Source of the DNA: Lyophyllum atratum
Lineage: Eukaryota > Basidiomycota > Agaricomycetes > Agaricales > Lyophyllaceae
Assembly: GCA_014905825.1 (NCBI GenBank)
Contig: JACGCN010000001.1
Location: 1,364,001-1,428,000 of the forward strand
Length of the DNA stretch: 64,000 nt
Reading direction: 5' to 3'
Made by a program: the position numbers and the translations under genes. Every line of letters starts with the position of its first letter. Position 1 is the first letter of the stretch. Positions 23,001 to 33,516 of the stretch are shown one piece after another. The notes beneath the pieces are model-generated. The model was not told where the DNA came from and did no database searches. It saw only the letters and a list, made by a program, of their open reading frames with translations.

Positions 23001-23498
23001 GATCCAGTCCTACCCGATCGTCAGACCGCCGACATGTGTCTTCGTTTCGCTGCCCTGGAGCGTAAACTTGGAGAAATCGACAGGGCTCGTGCGATCTATG
23101 CTCATGCATCTCAGTTTTGTGACCCACGCGTCAACCCTAATTTCTGGACGGAGTGGAACAGTTTCGAGATTGAAACTGGTTCCGAAGATACGTTCAGGGA
23201 GATGTTACGCATCAAGAGGAGCGTCCAAGCACAGTTCAACACAGAGGCGAGCTACTTGGCTGCGGAGACGATGGCCGCCAGGCAAGGCACGAGGAAGGCC
23301 GAGGAAGAAGCGGAAGCATTGGACGCCATGGCTGCTGCTGAAAAACAGGCTGGAGGTGCGAAGGGCCCGGCTTTCGTGGCCGCCACGAAGACGAGGTTGC
23401 CGCCAGTGGACGGAGAGGCCGAAGTAGTAGCATCGGCCACGGCGCCTGTCGCTAATGCGGAGGAGATTCATATCTCAGACGACGACGACGATCTCTGA
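20087..23498 (+). CDS. SYF1: Pre-mRNA-splicing factor SYF1 (HAT-repeat protein)
   Basis: The start [13 protein letters not shown] at 20087 leads into many half-a-TPR (HAT) repeats: [80 protein letters not shown] and [20 protein letters not shown]. The C-terminus is Ala/Glu-rich and ends in an acidic [12 protein letters not shown]1 is a scaffold of the NineTeen/Prp19 complex in the spliceosome. Introns are short. The reading frame is broken at two points where homologues run straight through. One is 20559-20560, where one more G restores a [12 protein letters not shown] reading. The other is the A run 21280-21284, where one A fewer restores [12 protein letters not shown]. Both look like consensus indels. 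The identity is secure. Confidence 0.92.
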
Positions 23499-23585
23499 TG
23501 CTCTCCCAATGATGTATAGCGATATCTTTCCCCTTCCTTTAGAATTCTTGTACCTTCGTTTTGATGCTCTTCGTTTCGTTTGGTG

Positions 23586-24444
23586 TTACTTGTACCAGCG
23601 CTCCACCTCAACTGCGCAAATATCCTCCCACCTGGCATCCCAGCCGTCGTCCTCGAGCCATGGCTGCTGTACCCATTTAGAAATGGCTGTGCGAGAGTCC
23701 TCAAAAGATATTGAATGGCTGCGAAGTGTGTTCACCAGCTCAGTGTGAAAATTCAAAGAGCGGTGGTATGGAACGAGGACGGAGGAGACAGATGATACTT
23801 AATTGGAACGTAAATCCAACTGTAACGTATGTCGAATCGCAGAGGACAGGCGTACCAAATCTTTCTAATGACCAAGTGACCCATAGAGGTTCTTCGTGAA
23901 CCCATTGCCATCCCTTGATTTTGTGCGCTTCGAAAACAACTGTTTCCATATTTTCTATAGCCGCATTCATTCTGCGGAACTGTTTTTGCTTCACCCTCGG
24001 CCTAAGAAAAAAATTGAACTTAAATATAAGAATGATCTCCTCACTAGCTTGGATATGACAGTGTCCAAATCTGCGAGGCATTTCTCCATGAAATCAAGTT
24101 TGGGGCCGACAAGGACTGATCGCGGTTGCCTGTCAGGAAGGAGGGCGATTTCATTGCTTATCACAGTGACATCAGAGTTAGGATAGAGAAAAGTAAATAG
24201 GAGCATACTCCAGGTCAGTTCGTGCATCCACGAGACTCTTTGCAGCCTTGAGACCATCTATGAGCACAAGATCATCCCACGTTTCGGTGATGGATCGTAG
24301 TTCTTGCAGGAAAGCCCGAATTTTTCTATGATATGTAGACTCCGTCGATCTCGACGGTGAGCCTGGAGAAGTTACCTGTCTTACTTGGACTGGAGAGGCT
24401 GTGGGCGTGGATGGGCCACGGAATGAGGCAAGGCGGCTGCTCAT
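23586..24444 (-). CDS. Conserved hypothetical protein with coiled-coil-like helices
   Basis: The start at 24444 (MSSRLASFRGPSTPTASPVQ) gives a Ser/Pro-rich leader, then RKIRAFLQELRSITETWDDL, KAAKSLVDARTDLE, VLVGPKLDFMEKCLADLDTV and QFRRMNAAIENMETVVFEAH. A conserved-looking segment KGWQWVHEEPLWVTWSLERF follows, with a C-terminus SKWVQQPWLEDDGWDARWED ending ...ERWYK and TAA at 23586. The spaced helices and tryptophan-rich end suggest a real conserved fungal protein, probably helical, about 230 residues after removing several short introns. I do not recognise the family. It is divergent from SSF1 with about 110 bases between the starts. Confidence 0.65.
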
Positions 24445-24552
24445 GGTCGAGCGCAAGGAGGCGTTATTTGGCAATGGTGGCGATCGCAAACATTGCATTC
24501 ATTGGTCCCAAAAAAGTTTTACCGAACTTGCACTGGTGGACTCGACGTGATA

Positions 24553-26029
24553 ATGGGCCGCAAACGCAAAAACAGGACGCATCTCAAGGCTGCAATCTCA
24601 ACAGCTGACGCCGGCGCACCCAAGTCGTTTATCATCAAGCATGGCCAAGTTGGCTCTTCGCTCACCCAGCTGGTGCGCGATGTCCGCAAAGTTATGGAGC
24701 CCAACACTGCGAGTCGTTTAAAAGTATGTTTTCGTTATCTCCCTTTCCTGGTAGCAAAAATTCTAATGCCGAAGCAAGGAACGAAATCGAAACAAGCTTA
24801 AGGACTATCTGACAATGGCACCAGCCCTGCAGGTCACCCACTTACTTGCATTCACGTTAACACCTATCGCACCGTCCTTGCGAATCGTGCGCCTTTCTGC
24901 AGGTCCAACGCTCAGCTTCCGGATAGAGAGATACAGTCTGATGAAAGACATATTGAATACTTCACGGCGAGCTAGGAGTATTGGAATGGAGTACCTTAGT
25001 CCACCTCTCGTAAGTATCACATTTCCCATTTGGCAATTGTAACTTTAGCTGATGTGTGCTCTCCAGCTAGTGCTCGCCTCATTTCCTCCTGCATCACCAA
25101 CGACACCTCCTCATATTCCTCTTCTCATGAAAGGATTCCAATCGCTCTTCCCGCCTCTGTCTCCGCATACCCTCACCCTTTCATCTGCACGGAGAGTCGT
25201 TCTCGTGTCCTATAATGCCGAACGCGAGACAGTTGACTTCCGCCACTATGTGATCACGGTGAAACCTTATGGCATTTCGAAGCGCGTTCGGCGTGTCCTT
25301 GAAGGCGCCACAGCCAAAACTTCCTCAACCTCGGGGATCCTAGATCTCGGCAACGAAAACGACGTCGCAGACTTCATGCTAAGGAGGCGAGGTGAACCCG
25401 GACCGGAAGGCGGATACGAGAGCGCTGCATCGTCGACAGAAAGTGTAGCCGGGGACGATGGAGATGCAGTCAGCTTGGCCGACGACTATGTTGGAAGAAA
25501 TAACAAGAAGGGACAGAGGAGGGCCGTAAGGCTTGACGAAGTTGGTCCTAGAATGGAATTGCGATTAGTGAAAATCGCCGAGGGAGTTCCTGGTAAGGAA
25601 GGAAGCGTGATTTACCATCATTTCGGTCAGTGTTTCAATGTTTCATTATGGGGCACCATATGACTTATTCATATTTATACAGTCAAGAAAACGAAGAAGG
25701 AGATTACGACGTTGAACGCTGAACATGCTGCAAAGGCGAAACTGAAGAAAGAGCGGCGAGAGGAACAAGCGCGGAATGTCCAGCAGAAAAAAGCTCTTGC
25801 AAAAGCTAGTGGACGGGCGGAGATCGACGATGAGGAGGCCGTGGAGGAAGAGGAGGAAGGGGATGAGGAAATGGATGGGGAGGAAGGGGACGACGAAGAT
25901 GTCGACGAAGACGGTATGTGGGATGGAGATGAGGAGATAAGTGAAGGTGAAGAAGACATGGAGAGCAGTGCTGACGAGGAGGAACTGCAGCGACCCGTCA
26001 AAAAATCTAGGATAAGGGGGAAACGGTAG
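24553..26029 (+). CDS. SSF1: Ribosome biogenesis Brix-domain protein SSF1 (Peter Pan)
   Basis: The start MGRKRKNRTHLKAAISTADA at 24553 leads into the Brix domain: PKSFIIKHGQVGSSLTQLVR, DVRKVMEPNTASRLKERNRN (across an intron), HLLAFTLTPIAPSLRIVRLS and later VDFRHYVITVKPYGISKRVR. It continues with PRMELRLVKIAEGVPGKEGS and a C-terminal tail that is first basic, then very acidic (Glu/Asp runs, 25840-25990), ending KKSRIRGKR. SSF1 acts in the nucleolus in maturation of pre-60S ribosomal particles. The ends (Lys/Arg tail with acidic run) are as in other fungal members. About three short introns are present. Confidence 0.93.
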
Positions 26030-26069
26030 TCCATACTTGTATATTATTTAGTGTTATACAGACTTGCTA

Positions 26070-26810
26070 TCATGAGCTCGTCGCTGAAGTGGAGGGAGGC
26101 CTCGAGTCAGTCCTCAACTTTCCAAACCACACGCCCAAAAAGTGTTCCGCCCTCATTTTGACACCCTCCCAATTATCCAATGCTGGACGTACATCCAAGA
26201 AGAAAGAGAGGTTACTGGCCGTCGCGCTGTTATTGTGTCCGGTGTAAAAATCGATGATATATCGCGTTTTCGTACCACAACGGTCTACGATCCAATCGTG
26301 TCTGTCGAATGGTGCAGAGTACCTGTTATGACGCGTCAATAGGGCGAAAACAGCTTGCCAGGTGGACTAGGCGACAAACCCAAGAAGCATCTTCCATTTG
26401 GCCTTCAAGCTCCTTTCGTTGGGTTTCCCCTGGAAGTTGACAAGCTTCACTCCGCCACAGGCCTCGCCGCCCCTGCCAGCTTCCCATTTCATAACCTCTG
26501 TCCAGGCGCGCTCATTGACGGCATTATGTATTGGGACGATGGTTTTCATATCTGCGGCTTGGGGATTATGGTTTTTGCGTGCCATAGCGGCAAAAAACTG
26601 TGCTTCTGAGGGATAGACCCAATGTCCATCAGCAACTCGTGGGATAGAGGACGTTTCGCGGTCAGTGGACAAGCTCGCATTGGACGAAGATGATGGCTGG
26701 GTGGAGAGGAAGCGGTTCCAGGTCGAACTTGACTTGTGGTCGACGGGACAGGATTCTGGCGAGGAAGATGGTGAACTGGTGTGGTCGACGGGACATCCTC
26801 CGGAAGACAT
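26070..26810 (-). CDS. CYC3: Cytochrome c heme lyase (holocytochrome c synthase)
   Basis: The N-terminus (MSSGGCPVDHTSSPSSSPES) carries two Cys-Pro-Val heme-regulatory motifs. The catalytic domain follows: WVYPSEAQFFAAMARKNHNP, VPIHNAVNERAWTEVMKWE, GKPNERSLKAKWKMLLG and, across one intron, YSAPFDRHDWIVDRCGT with YIIDFYTGH and LDVRPALDNWEGVKMRAEHF. The conserved His in PIHNAVNE is the heme ligand in this family. The enzyme attaches heme covalently to apocytochrome c in the mitochondrial intermembrane space. The start at 26810 is chosen because it gives the CPV motif directly; an upstream in-frame ATG at 26873 would add 21 residues. The gene is divergent from nitronate monooxygenase. Confidence 0.93.
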
Positions 26811-26941
26811 GATGGCTGCAGGACAAGAAAATATTGAGCCTGGTTCAGTTCCGCGGCTCACGCGGACGATCAATTGGACTGAGGCCGGCCATCGCTATAG
26901 CCGGTCCTCCTGACTTCAGACTTAGCCCATCGTCAGGCTAG

Positions 26942-26949
26942 TATAAATA
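26942..26949 (+). promoter_or_regulatory. TATA box of nitronate monooxygenase gene
   Basis: TATAAATA lies 47 bases before the ATG at 26996, followed by a pyrimidine-rich leader that is common at fungal transcription starts. Confidence 0.6.
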
Positions 26950-26995
26950 CCATGCTCGTAGCATCACAAGCTCGCCCCCCTCAAGTCCCCCCGCA

Positions 26996-28632
26996 ATGCC
27001 TTCGTCCCAGCCAGTCTTTACCACCCCGCTGACCAGGTTGTTTAAAATCAACCATCCTGTCATGCTCGCAGGGTACGCTACCTGACCCTATCCCATCACT
27101 TTAGTGCTAATGATCGAACTAGCATGAATGTTGCAGCTGGTCCAAAGCTAGCTGCTGCTGTCACCAATGCAGGTATGCCAATCATCTTTACGCGTATCAC
27201 TTTGCTGAGCTTTAGAGCCTAGGCGGCATTGGTGTCATTGGTGGTGTTCGTCAGAGCCCGAAATTCCTCCAGGGCTCTATTGACGAACTCAAGAGCCATC
27301 TAGAGGACAAGAACGCGCCCTTTGGTGTCGATCTTCTCATTCCACAGGTCGGAGGAAGTGCAAGAAAGACAAATGTTCGTGGCGTTACGGCTGGTGTAGC
27401 ACCTGTTTGCTGATGTCGTTTGCTAGAGGGACTACACTGAGGGTCAACTTCCGGAACTCATTGATGTAATCATCAAGAGCAAAGCATCACTTTTCGTCTG
27501 CGCTGTCGGCGTGCCGCCCAAGTGGGCGGTCGACAAACTCCATGCTGCTGGCATTCCTGTTATGAAGTGAGGAGTCATCGTTTTGTGCACTCACACGATA
27601 TTCATTCTCGAACTAGTATGGTTGGGCACCCTAAGGTTGGTGGTAGAGAGCTGCGCATGTTTGTATGCTGAATCTCCTATCACTCAGCACGTAGCAAAGG
27701 CACTTGCTCAAGGTACGCCATGGCCGAGGCAGAAACACAACTTATACTCAATTATCCCCATAGGCGTCGATATCATTTGCGCACAAGGTGGAGAGGGAGG
27801 AGGCCACACAGGGGACACCGCTTTTTCCATCCTTATTCCCGCGGTCGTCGATATCTGCAAAGGAAAAACAAGCCCCTTGACAGGTGAACCTGTTATCGTT
27901 GTAGCAGCCGGTGGAATCGCGGATGGTCGAGGCCTAGCCGCTTCTCTCGCGTCAGTTTCTTGGCATTTATTCAGTTCCGCTGCATTATCTGAGCCTAGTG
28001 ACACTTCAGGTATGGCGCTTCAGGTGTCTGGGTTGGAACACGTTTCGTCGCTAGCGTGGAGGCGGGTGCCCCTAAAAAACACAAAGAGATGCTCGTCACC
28101 GCTGGTTATGACGACGTTGTCCGCACGCTGATTTATTCTGGCCGGCCGATGAGTGTGCGGAAAACGCCTTATGTTGCGGAGTGGTGGGTCTCGTCGCACA
28201 CTGTAACAAAGAAATGATGATCCGATAGCACGAACAGGGAAACAGAACGACGGGCTGAACTAGACAAGCTGCTTGCCGATGGCAAAGTGCCCCATGAAGT
28301 CGAGTTACAAAACCATCCAGAGAAGTCTATGGCCGGTTTCTCATGTGAGTCTATCGCGAATCTCAAGTCAATATGGACCTTGCTCTGACACCTTCCAGGG
28401 TTAATGGGTAGGGTTGCGGGCGCCATCAATGTGTGTATTTCCCAACTTCTGATTCGTGCATTCTGACAACCATTGATTGCGCCAGGACATCAAGCCCGCA
28501 AAGGAAATGTAAGCATATCTTGAAGCTATACTTTATAGGGTGTCTAACACGTCTCGAAGTGTGGATGAGTTGGTGACAACTGCAGCGGCCAGTTTAAAAA
28601 ATGCTCAAGGCTTGTCACGCGCGAAGTTGTAA
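26996..28632 (+). CDS. Nitronate monooxygenase (2-nitropropane dioxygenase family)
   Basis: An FMN-dependent TIM-barrel enzyme that oxidises alkyl nitronates such as propionate-3-nitronate. The start MPSSQPVFTTPLTRLFKINH at 26996 is followed by HPVMLAGMNVAAGPKLAAAV, GGIGVIGGVRQSP and ASLFVCAVGVPPKWAVDKLH. Next come GVDIICAQGGEGGGHTGDTA, which holds the putative catalytic His, and VIVVAAGGIADGRGLAASLA for phosphate binding. The C-terminus reads GFSWLMGRVAGAIND and ends with TAA at 28630-28632. At least eight small introns split the gene. It is followed on the same strand, 175 bases on, by a DUF3445 heme-protein gene; both families oxidise nitrogen compounds. Confidence 0.92.
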
Positions 28633-28807
28633 GATCCGTGAGCTGTTGGAATCCGAAATCGGCGCATTACAATGTACGGCAACATTTGTATTTACATACC
28701 CCACTGGTTACTTCAAAGGAACAAGCGTTACTTTCTTCTCACCCTTACTCGATTGCAACCCGTGATCATCATGACACAAGGAGAAGTTTCAAGAAGCTTG
28801 AAGCACA

Positions 28808-30127
28808 GTGAGCTTGCCCACCCTCACCCTTGTGCCGCCCGACAAGTCGTACTTTGTCTATATCTTGAACATGATAGAACAGGAGCTCCTCTACTACCCC
28901 GTCCTAGTTGCCTTCGGCTTAGCCATCTACAAATTCATTCGCCACTACTGCACCTGCGAACCACCTGATTATTCCAAATTGTCGGGGGTTCCTGCTCCAA
29001 GTCCATTGTGGGAGTTCGATGTTGATAAGGCGAAAGCTAGGCCTTATCGTCCTTTCCGATGGGAATATCACCAACACATGTGTACGTCTCGTCCACCATC
29101 AGAATCGACCTGTGTGGGCTCACTGTACCGTGGGCCAGCTCTAAAGAAAATGGAGCCTGACTGGTGGATAGAGCTGGAGTCGACCTATCGAGAGCGTATC
29201 GCACAGCGAAAGCAGCTGTACGCCGATCACGGCAAAGCGATCATCGATGTGCTACCTGGGAGTGAGCAAGCATGCAGAGAACTTATGGAGATGGTCGTAC
29301 AGTTTCTCTGCGCCCGATATCCCAAGCAGTTTCAGGTCAACTGGAGGTCTGGGCTATTCCACAATCGAATCCTTGGAACGTGGTCCAATACGAGAACAGT
29401 TGATGCTCTGGAGTTCCTTCTTGATCATGTTCCGGAGGACTTTCTCATCACCCAGCGGGACGACCAAACAGGGTTGTATGTTTTGCGCGCCGCGGTCTCG
29501 TGCTCAGCTGTAGGTTGGAGACTTCAAGAAAAGATGGGAAGGCCTCTCCACGAGATTCACGGGCCGGTTCCGGATTATAAGGAAAAGATGCAGTTCTCCA
29601 TGGATCGGTATGTTTGTTGGACGACTAGGAGCGAAGTTAAGAATATTGAAGATCTCCGTAGCTATTTCTCGAAAATGCCCTGTAACAAGCCTATCCAGAG
29701 GGGTTCCTGGAGTCTGGAGATAGGCCAGCCCCTTTATTCCCAACCTGACGACCCACATTACAAGCTTCGCGAAAGCCAACTATCCGAGCTGGATGTGGAA
29801 GACATATATTTGCGCGTCGATTGGCAGACTCTTCGCCGCCTGCCTAAATCTCGGGCCATCGTCTTCAACTTCAAAGCATTGTTTACACCAGCAACAGAAT
29901 TCAGGAATGAGCCATACATTCCAAAATTGTTGGCAAAAATTCTGCGCGAAGGAAAGAAACCACTCTTAGAGTATAAATCATTATATCACATCGAACATAG
30001 GATGCTACCCGCGTTGCATCTTTGGGCCAAGGAGCAGGAGGAGAAGGGCTGGGTTCCGAAGGACTGGAAAGAGAGAACGCTGGATGAGGATCCATATTTC
30101 CCGGGGTGGAACTCGAGGGCGTCCTAG
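28808..30127 (+). CDS. DUF3445 / HODM_asu-like protein (heme-dependent oxidative N-demethylase-like)
   Basis: The frame is open for 439 codons but hides two introns, 29082-29138 (57 bases) and 29608-29661 (54 bases). Splicing restores the conserved HMSLKKMEPDWWIELESTYR and MDRYFSKMPCNKPIQRGSW. Other hallmarks are PFRPFRWEYHQ-like, GLFHNRILGTWSNT, DHVPEDFLITQRDDQTGLYV, LHEIHGPVPDYKEKM, DIYLRVDWQTLRRLPKSRAI and ALHLWAKEQEEKGW. A hydrophobic stretch near the start (LLYYPVLVAFGLAIYKFI) may anchor it to a membrane. Bacterial relatives oxidatively N-demethylate secondary amines; fungal members are uncharacterised, so the substrate is unknown. The start may be 28808 or the ATG at 28871. After splicing the protein is about 402 residues from the first ATG. 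Confidence 0.85.
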   Translation: MSLPTLTLVPPDKSYFVYILNMIEQELLYYPVLVAFGLAIYKFIRHYCTCEPPDYSKLSGVPAPSPLWEFDVDKAKARPYRPFRWEYHQHMCTSRPPSESTCVGSLYRGPALKKMEPDWWIELESTYRERIAQRKQLYADHGKAIIDVLPGSEQACRELMEMVVQFLCARYPKQFQVNWRSGLFHNRILGTWSNTRTVDALEFLLDHVPEDFLITQRDDQTGLYVLRAAVSCSAVGWRLQEKMGRPLHEIHGPVPDYKEKMQFSMDRYVCWTTRSEVKNIEDLRSYFSKMPCNKPIQRGSWSLEIGQPLYSQPDDPHYKLRESQLSELDVEDIYLRVDWQTLRRLPKSRAIVFNFKALFTPATEFRNEPYIPKLLAKILREGKKPLLEYKSLYHIEHRMLPALHLWAKEQEEKGWVPKDWKERTLDEDPYFPGWNSRAS

Positions 30128-30222
30128 AGCTCTGCGGCGCAGTACGATCAATTTGTAGCGGCGGTGCTGTACAAGTCTGTCATCCAAGCATATGTGAGGG
30201 ATAGGATTTGATCATTGGCAGT

Positions 30223-31817
30223 CTAATCCGAGTCCAAGAGCTCCGCCAATTCACGCTCCTCATCTTCGGTCATTTGGAAGCCATCCGCTTCACCAGCAGG
30301 GGCCGGTGGAGCAGGTGCAGTCACCTTGAGTTCGGTTTGGTTAGGTGAAGCTGGAATCAGGAGCTCTACCGCAAAAAAATGTAAGCATCTTCGACGCCTG
30401 TAAACTCAGATGAACATACCACTAAGTCTCCATGTGCGTATGGTACCATCTAAACTGGTACTAATGACCCAGGGCTCTATTCGCGTCCTCCCATCACTCC
30501 CCACGGTTTCTCGCTTCCAAAGACGAATTCCTGTTATATCATGCCAATGCGCATCGACATCCCTAAGGAGTTCTGGCTCCTCGGGGGTCGATATATCATA
30601 CACTCGCAGCACATCACCTGCACCAGTAATGAGGTAAGGCTCCGCAAGCTCAGTCAAAGCTAGTGGAAGAATAGATCTGACGGCGACGGGATGTGAGATC
30701 GGAGGAATGGGCTTCTTTGGAGGGTGTTTCACCGAATCTCTGTGTAGGACCTGTACAGTCTCGTCTGACGATGCTATTGTGTGTTTCAGAGGGTCGTTGA
30801 TTTACTTGGACGACGAGTCACGTACCAGTCCAGAGATGGCCATTTCCATACAGCATCTCGTTTATCCTTGTCCTGTGGTGATTGAGTTCTTCCTGTAGAG
30901 TACCCGTCCATCGTGGAGATGGTCCACCCTCCTTCCTCAATATCCAAGATTTAATGACACCCATGGTATCTGCGGTATAAAGGATCGCGGACGTAGCGGA
31001 AAGTACTTTGCCCTCTAAGCACTCAACAGGACGCGTATGAGACGAGATAGAGCCCATGCTCCTCAGGGGTTCCTTCTGCTGTGGCGTAGATAAGTCCCTG
31101 TGTTAGAAGTTGAGGATATTTGTAGGGGTACATCTGGGTGGAAGGCCCACCAAAAGCGTACGATTTTATCTGAGCCCGAGGAGACCAAGAGATGGATAGA
31201 TGATAAAACAAATAGACTTTTGACAAAATCTTCATGTGCTTCAGATCTCGATGATATCAGCTCCTTGGTCTAGAAGGTGTGAGCAACACCGCCGTCAAAC
31301 AGACCGAGTGCCATCATACATCTGTATCCCAGAGCTTGATAGTCTTGCTTCTTTCCCGTCAGAAAAGAAACGCGCGGAATCAGTAGAGTATACTTACACG
31401 GTCCCAAGAACCTGTTATCAGAATCTTTTCGTCCCCGGAACCCAGAACCTTGTCACTAAATGCAAGGGTTGTCAAAGGACCAGTATGCCCCTTGTAAAGC
31501 TGGATCGTCTTTCCTGACTGTTTGACAAGTGTGTTGATGTCGCATATTCATGGTAGGCAAGGATGCGCACCTCTAGATCAAGCTTCCTCGCGACCGCAGT
31601 GTTTTCTGCCACCCAGGCGTAGTTTCCACGTACTTGTATCGACAGTGCTTTCCCTGAGAGCTGTATGGGCGACCCAAGCGTTTTTATCCTCTCCGATTTT
31701 TGTCGCCGGGCCTTCAACACGCCTTATCAGACATGAAACGCGAGGAGGAAAGAAACACACTTCATCCAGGATTAACTGGGCTTCGGCAACAAGAAAGTTG
31801 GATGAATCGCTCGCCAT
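30223..31817 (-). CDS. WD40-repeat protein (function not assigned)
   Basis: The start MASDSSNFLVAEAQLILDE at 31817 is followed by WD40 blades: GKALSIQVRGNYAWVAENTA, GHTGPLTTLAFSDKVLGSGD, ILITGSWDRTIKLWDT, HEDFVKSLFVLSSIHLLVSS and GSDKIVRFWDLSTPQQKEPL (the last across an intron). Next come SISSHTRPVECLEG, INEMLYGNGHLWTGTSSDET and PWVISTSLDGTIRTWRLS, and the acidic tail ends ERELAELLDSD with TAG at 30223-30225. It is a single beta-propeller protein of about 420 residues; the conserved SHTRPVECLEG and ILYTADTMGVIKSW segments suggest one fungal family, but I cannot name it. A broken copy of its 30957-31075 segment lies at 33517-33650. Confidence 0.8.
30957..31075. repeat. Duplicated segment A, copy 1 (inside the WD40 gene)
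   Basis: From ACACCCATGGTATCTGCGGT to CCTCAGGGGTTCCTT this segment recurs at 33517-33650 with a few substitutions and two short insertions in the second copy. This copy is coding (SISSHTRPVECLEG and ILYTADTMGV). Confidence 0.9.
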
Positions 31818-31855
31818 GTTCAGCCTTGAGCTTGCTAACTCGTCTTGCGGATGGA

Positions 31856-32390
31856 TGATGCAAACTTGACAACAAGAGCTGACATAACTCCGTCTGATGC
31901 ATGCAGCACTGCAGGCCTTTTAATTTGAGTCCAATTTTGGCGAACACAGAACTATAACAACACAAAATGGGGCGGGACGAATCGACGCGACAGCTACACT
32001 AATGAATGCGCAAGAAAACAGACAAAGAACTACGGATATACACAAAGCGGTCAAGGTGGGAGATAACAACACACAAGGACGGGTGGTGGTATTGGCGCCA
32101 TGTGAGATAGCGCGAAGGAAGAGACGAAAAGCAGCGAATGAGTAGATAGATAATTGAACCAACTCCGAAGGATATCTATTATCAGTTCAGGGTTTCTGGT
32201 GAGGAGATTATAATAAAGAAAGATATGAGACGTATGGATATAAGGATGGATCAACGAAAAAGACGAAACATGGGATCGGATGACCAGATAAAAACACATA
32301 AGGGTAGAGGTCGGGTATGAAACACAGTAGGGCAATGAGAGTGGGAAGGCGGGTGGTATGGCCACGGCTTCACGGTGAGAGAACACCAGG
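31856..32390. repeat. Duplicated segment B, copy 1 (~535 bp direct repeat)
   Basis: This is the non-coding DNA just upstream of the WD40 gene. It matches 33651-34183 in the same orientation over its whole length, for example ACAAAGCGGTCAAGGTGGGA and CACGGCTTCACGGTGAGAGA. Differences are scattered substitutions and small indels, so the duplication is not brand new. It ends at CACCAGG, 52 bases before the APH-like gene stop codon. Open frames within it on the minus strand are low-quality and differ between copies. Confidence 0.9.
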
Positions 32391-32442
32391 TTGATATAGC
32401 TTCACGTATAGGTGGCACGATGCTGCGCTACTTGCACGCCCA

Positions 32443-33495
32443 TCAGCTGTAGCCTAAATCCCGGTCCTTTTCCTTCGCCTGCTCTAAAGCAATCGTGATC
32501 TGTTCATCCTTTAGCGCGTTGTACATGTGATCCGCGTCCTTGCCTGCCTCCGCCATCCGGCGAGCATAAGCATCGGATGCCTCTTTAAGAAGCGCGCGGA
32601 TGGTTTTCCAAGCTATCTTTTTCAATTGATGAGCATTCACGGTCGCCGGTCCAAGATCCATCTGTTGCCAATAACTGCGCCAATAGGGTGGGTCCACCCC
32701 CACTAATTTATCCCACTGTTGTTCCATGGGGAGCCACGCGGACAGCTCCCAATCAATAATACCGGTCAAATGGCCGTCTTTGACCATGACATTATACATA
32801 CGCAAGTCTGTGTGCGTGAACACGAGTGGATCGGCCTCGAACACGTCTCGAGGATCGCCGTATGGGGAGAGTGGCGTGACTGTGGTGAGGAAGTGGTCGA
32901 CATCCTTCCAGACTCCAGTGTTAATATGATAATACTCGGTGCTTGATCTGTAGGGTCCCGCGAGAGACTCATAATGCGATTCGACCGTGAGGATGCCGTG
33001 ACCGCTGGCGCTGATGCACACCCGGCGTTCAAAGTGCGCAGGTTGCTGCAGAGACCACACCCGCCGCATCACATCCTCGACCTCGTGGCAGATCACGTCC
33101 AGTTCTGCGTCAGTCATGTCTCGATGGACGGACAGGAGCGTATCCCCCGGGATTCTCGACATGAGTGTGTAGGTACAGTTGTCTGTCACGAGGGAATCAT
33201 ACAGACGCGGTATGGGCAAGCGGTGAGGTCCTTGAAACTGTGTATTGAGATAGCTCAGGGCATCCGCCTCGGTGCTCTGGATTCGATGAGTGGCCTTGAG
33301 GACGAAAGGTAGGCCAAATCGAAACAAGCGAACATGGGGTTGGTGCGGCAGTGAGACCGAGAGCAGGAGATAGAATGATAAACGCAGCTTCGCCCATAGC
33401 GCGCTGAGCTGCGGCATTGTTATACGGTATGGGACGATGAGAGCCTTGAGAGTATGACCTGGAAATGACCAGTCGAGCGTGGGCAGTGGCGACAA
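32443..33495 (-). CDS. APH/choline kinase-like phosphotransferase domain protein
   Basis: A single uninterrupted frame of 350 residues, unusual in this intron-rich window. Kinase-like features are a Lys-bearing strand (GLPFVLKATHRIQSTEADAL), MSRIPGDTLLSVHRDMTD, the catalytic loop VFTHTDLRMYNVMVKDG (HxD...N) and the metal-binding IIDWELSAWLP. The family (PF01636-like) contains aminoglycoside, choline and homoserine kinase relatives. It is greatly expanded in Agaricomycetes and the substrates there are mostly unknown. The gene lies exactly between two direct copies of one intergenic segment, and its start codon is 22 bases from a broken WD40 fragment, so it arrived or was boxed in by a local rearrangement. 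Drug resistance should not be inferred. Confidence 0.85.
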   Translation of the reverse strand: MSPLPTLDWSFPGHTLKALIVPYRITMPQLSALWAKLRLSFYLLLSVSLPHQPHVRLFRFGLPFVLKATHRIQSTEADALSYLNTQFQGPHRLPIPRLYDSLVTDNCTYTLMSRIPGDTLLSVHRDMTDAELDVICHEVEDVMRRVWSLQQPAHFERRVCISASGHGILTVESHYESLAGPYRSSTEYYHINTGVWKDVDHFLTTVTPLSPYGDPRDVFEADPLVFTHTDLRMYNVMVKDGHLTGIIDWELSAWLPMEQQWDKLVGVDPPYWRSYWQQMDLGPATVNAHQLKKIAWKTIRALLKEASDAYARRMAEAGKDADHMYNALKDEQITIALEQAKEKDRDLGYS

Positions 33496-33516
33496 CGTGC
33501 AAACAGCAGCCAGCTA

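Noticed and set aside
25675..26034. Ser-rich minus-strand frame of 119 codons
   Set aside because: It is the mirror of the acidic Glu/Asp tail of SSF1, since GAA/GAG/GAT runs read as TCC/TCT on the other strand.
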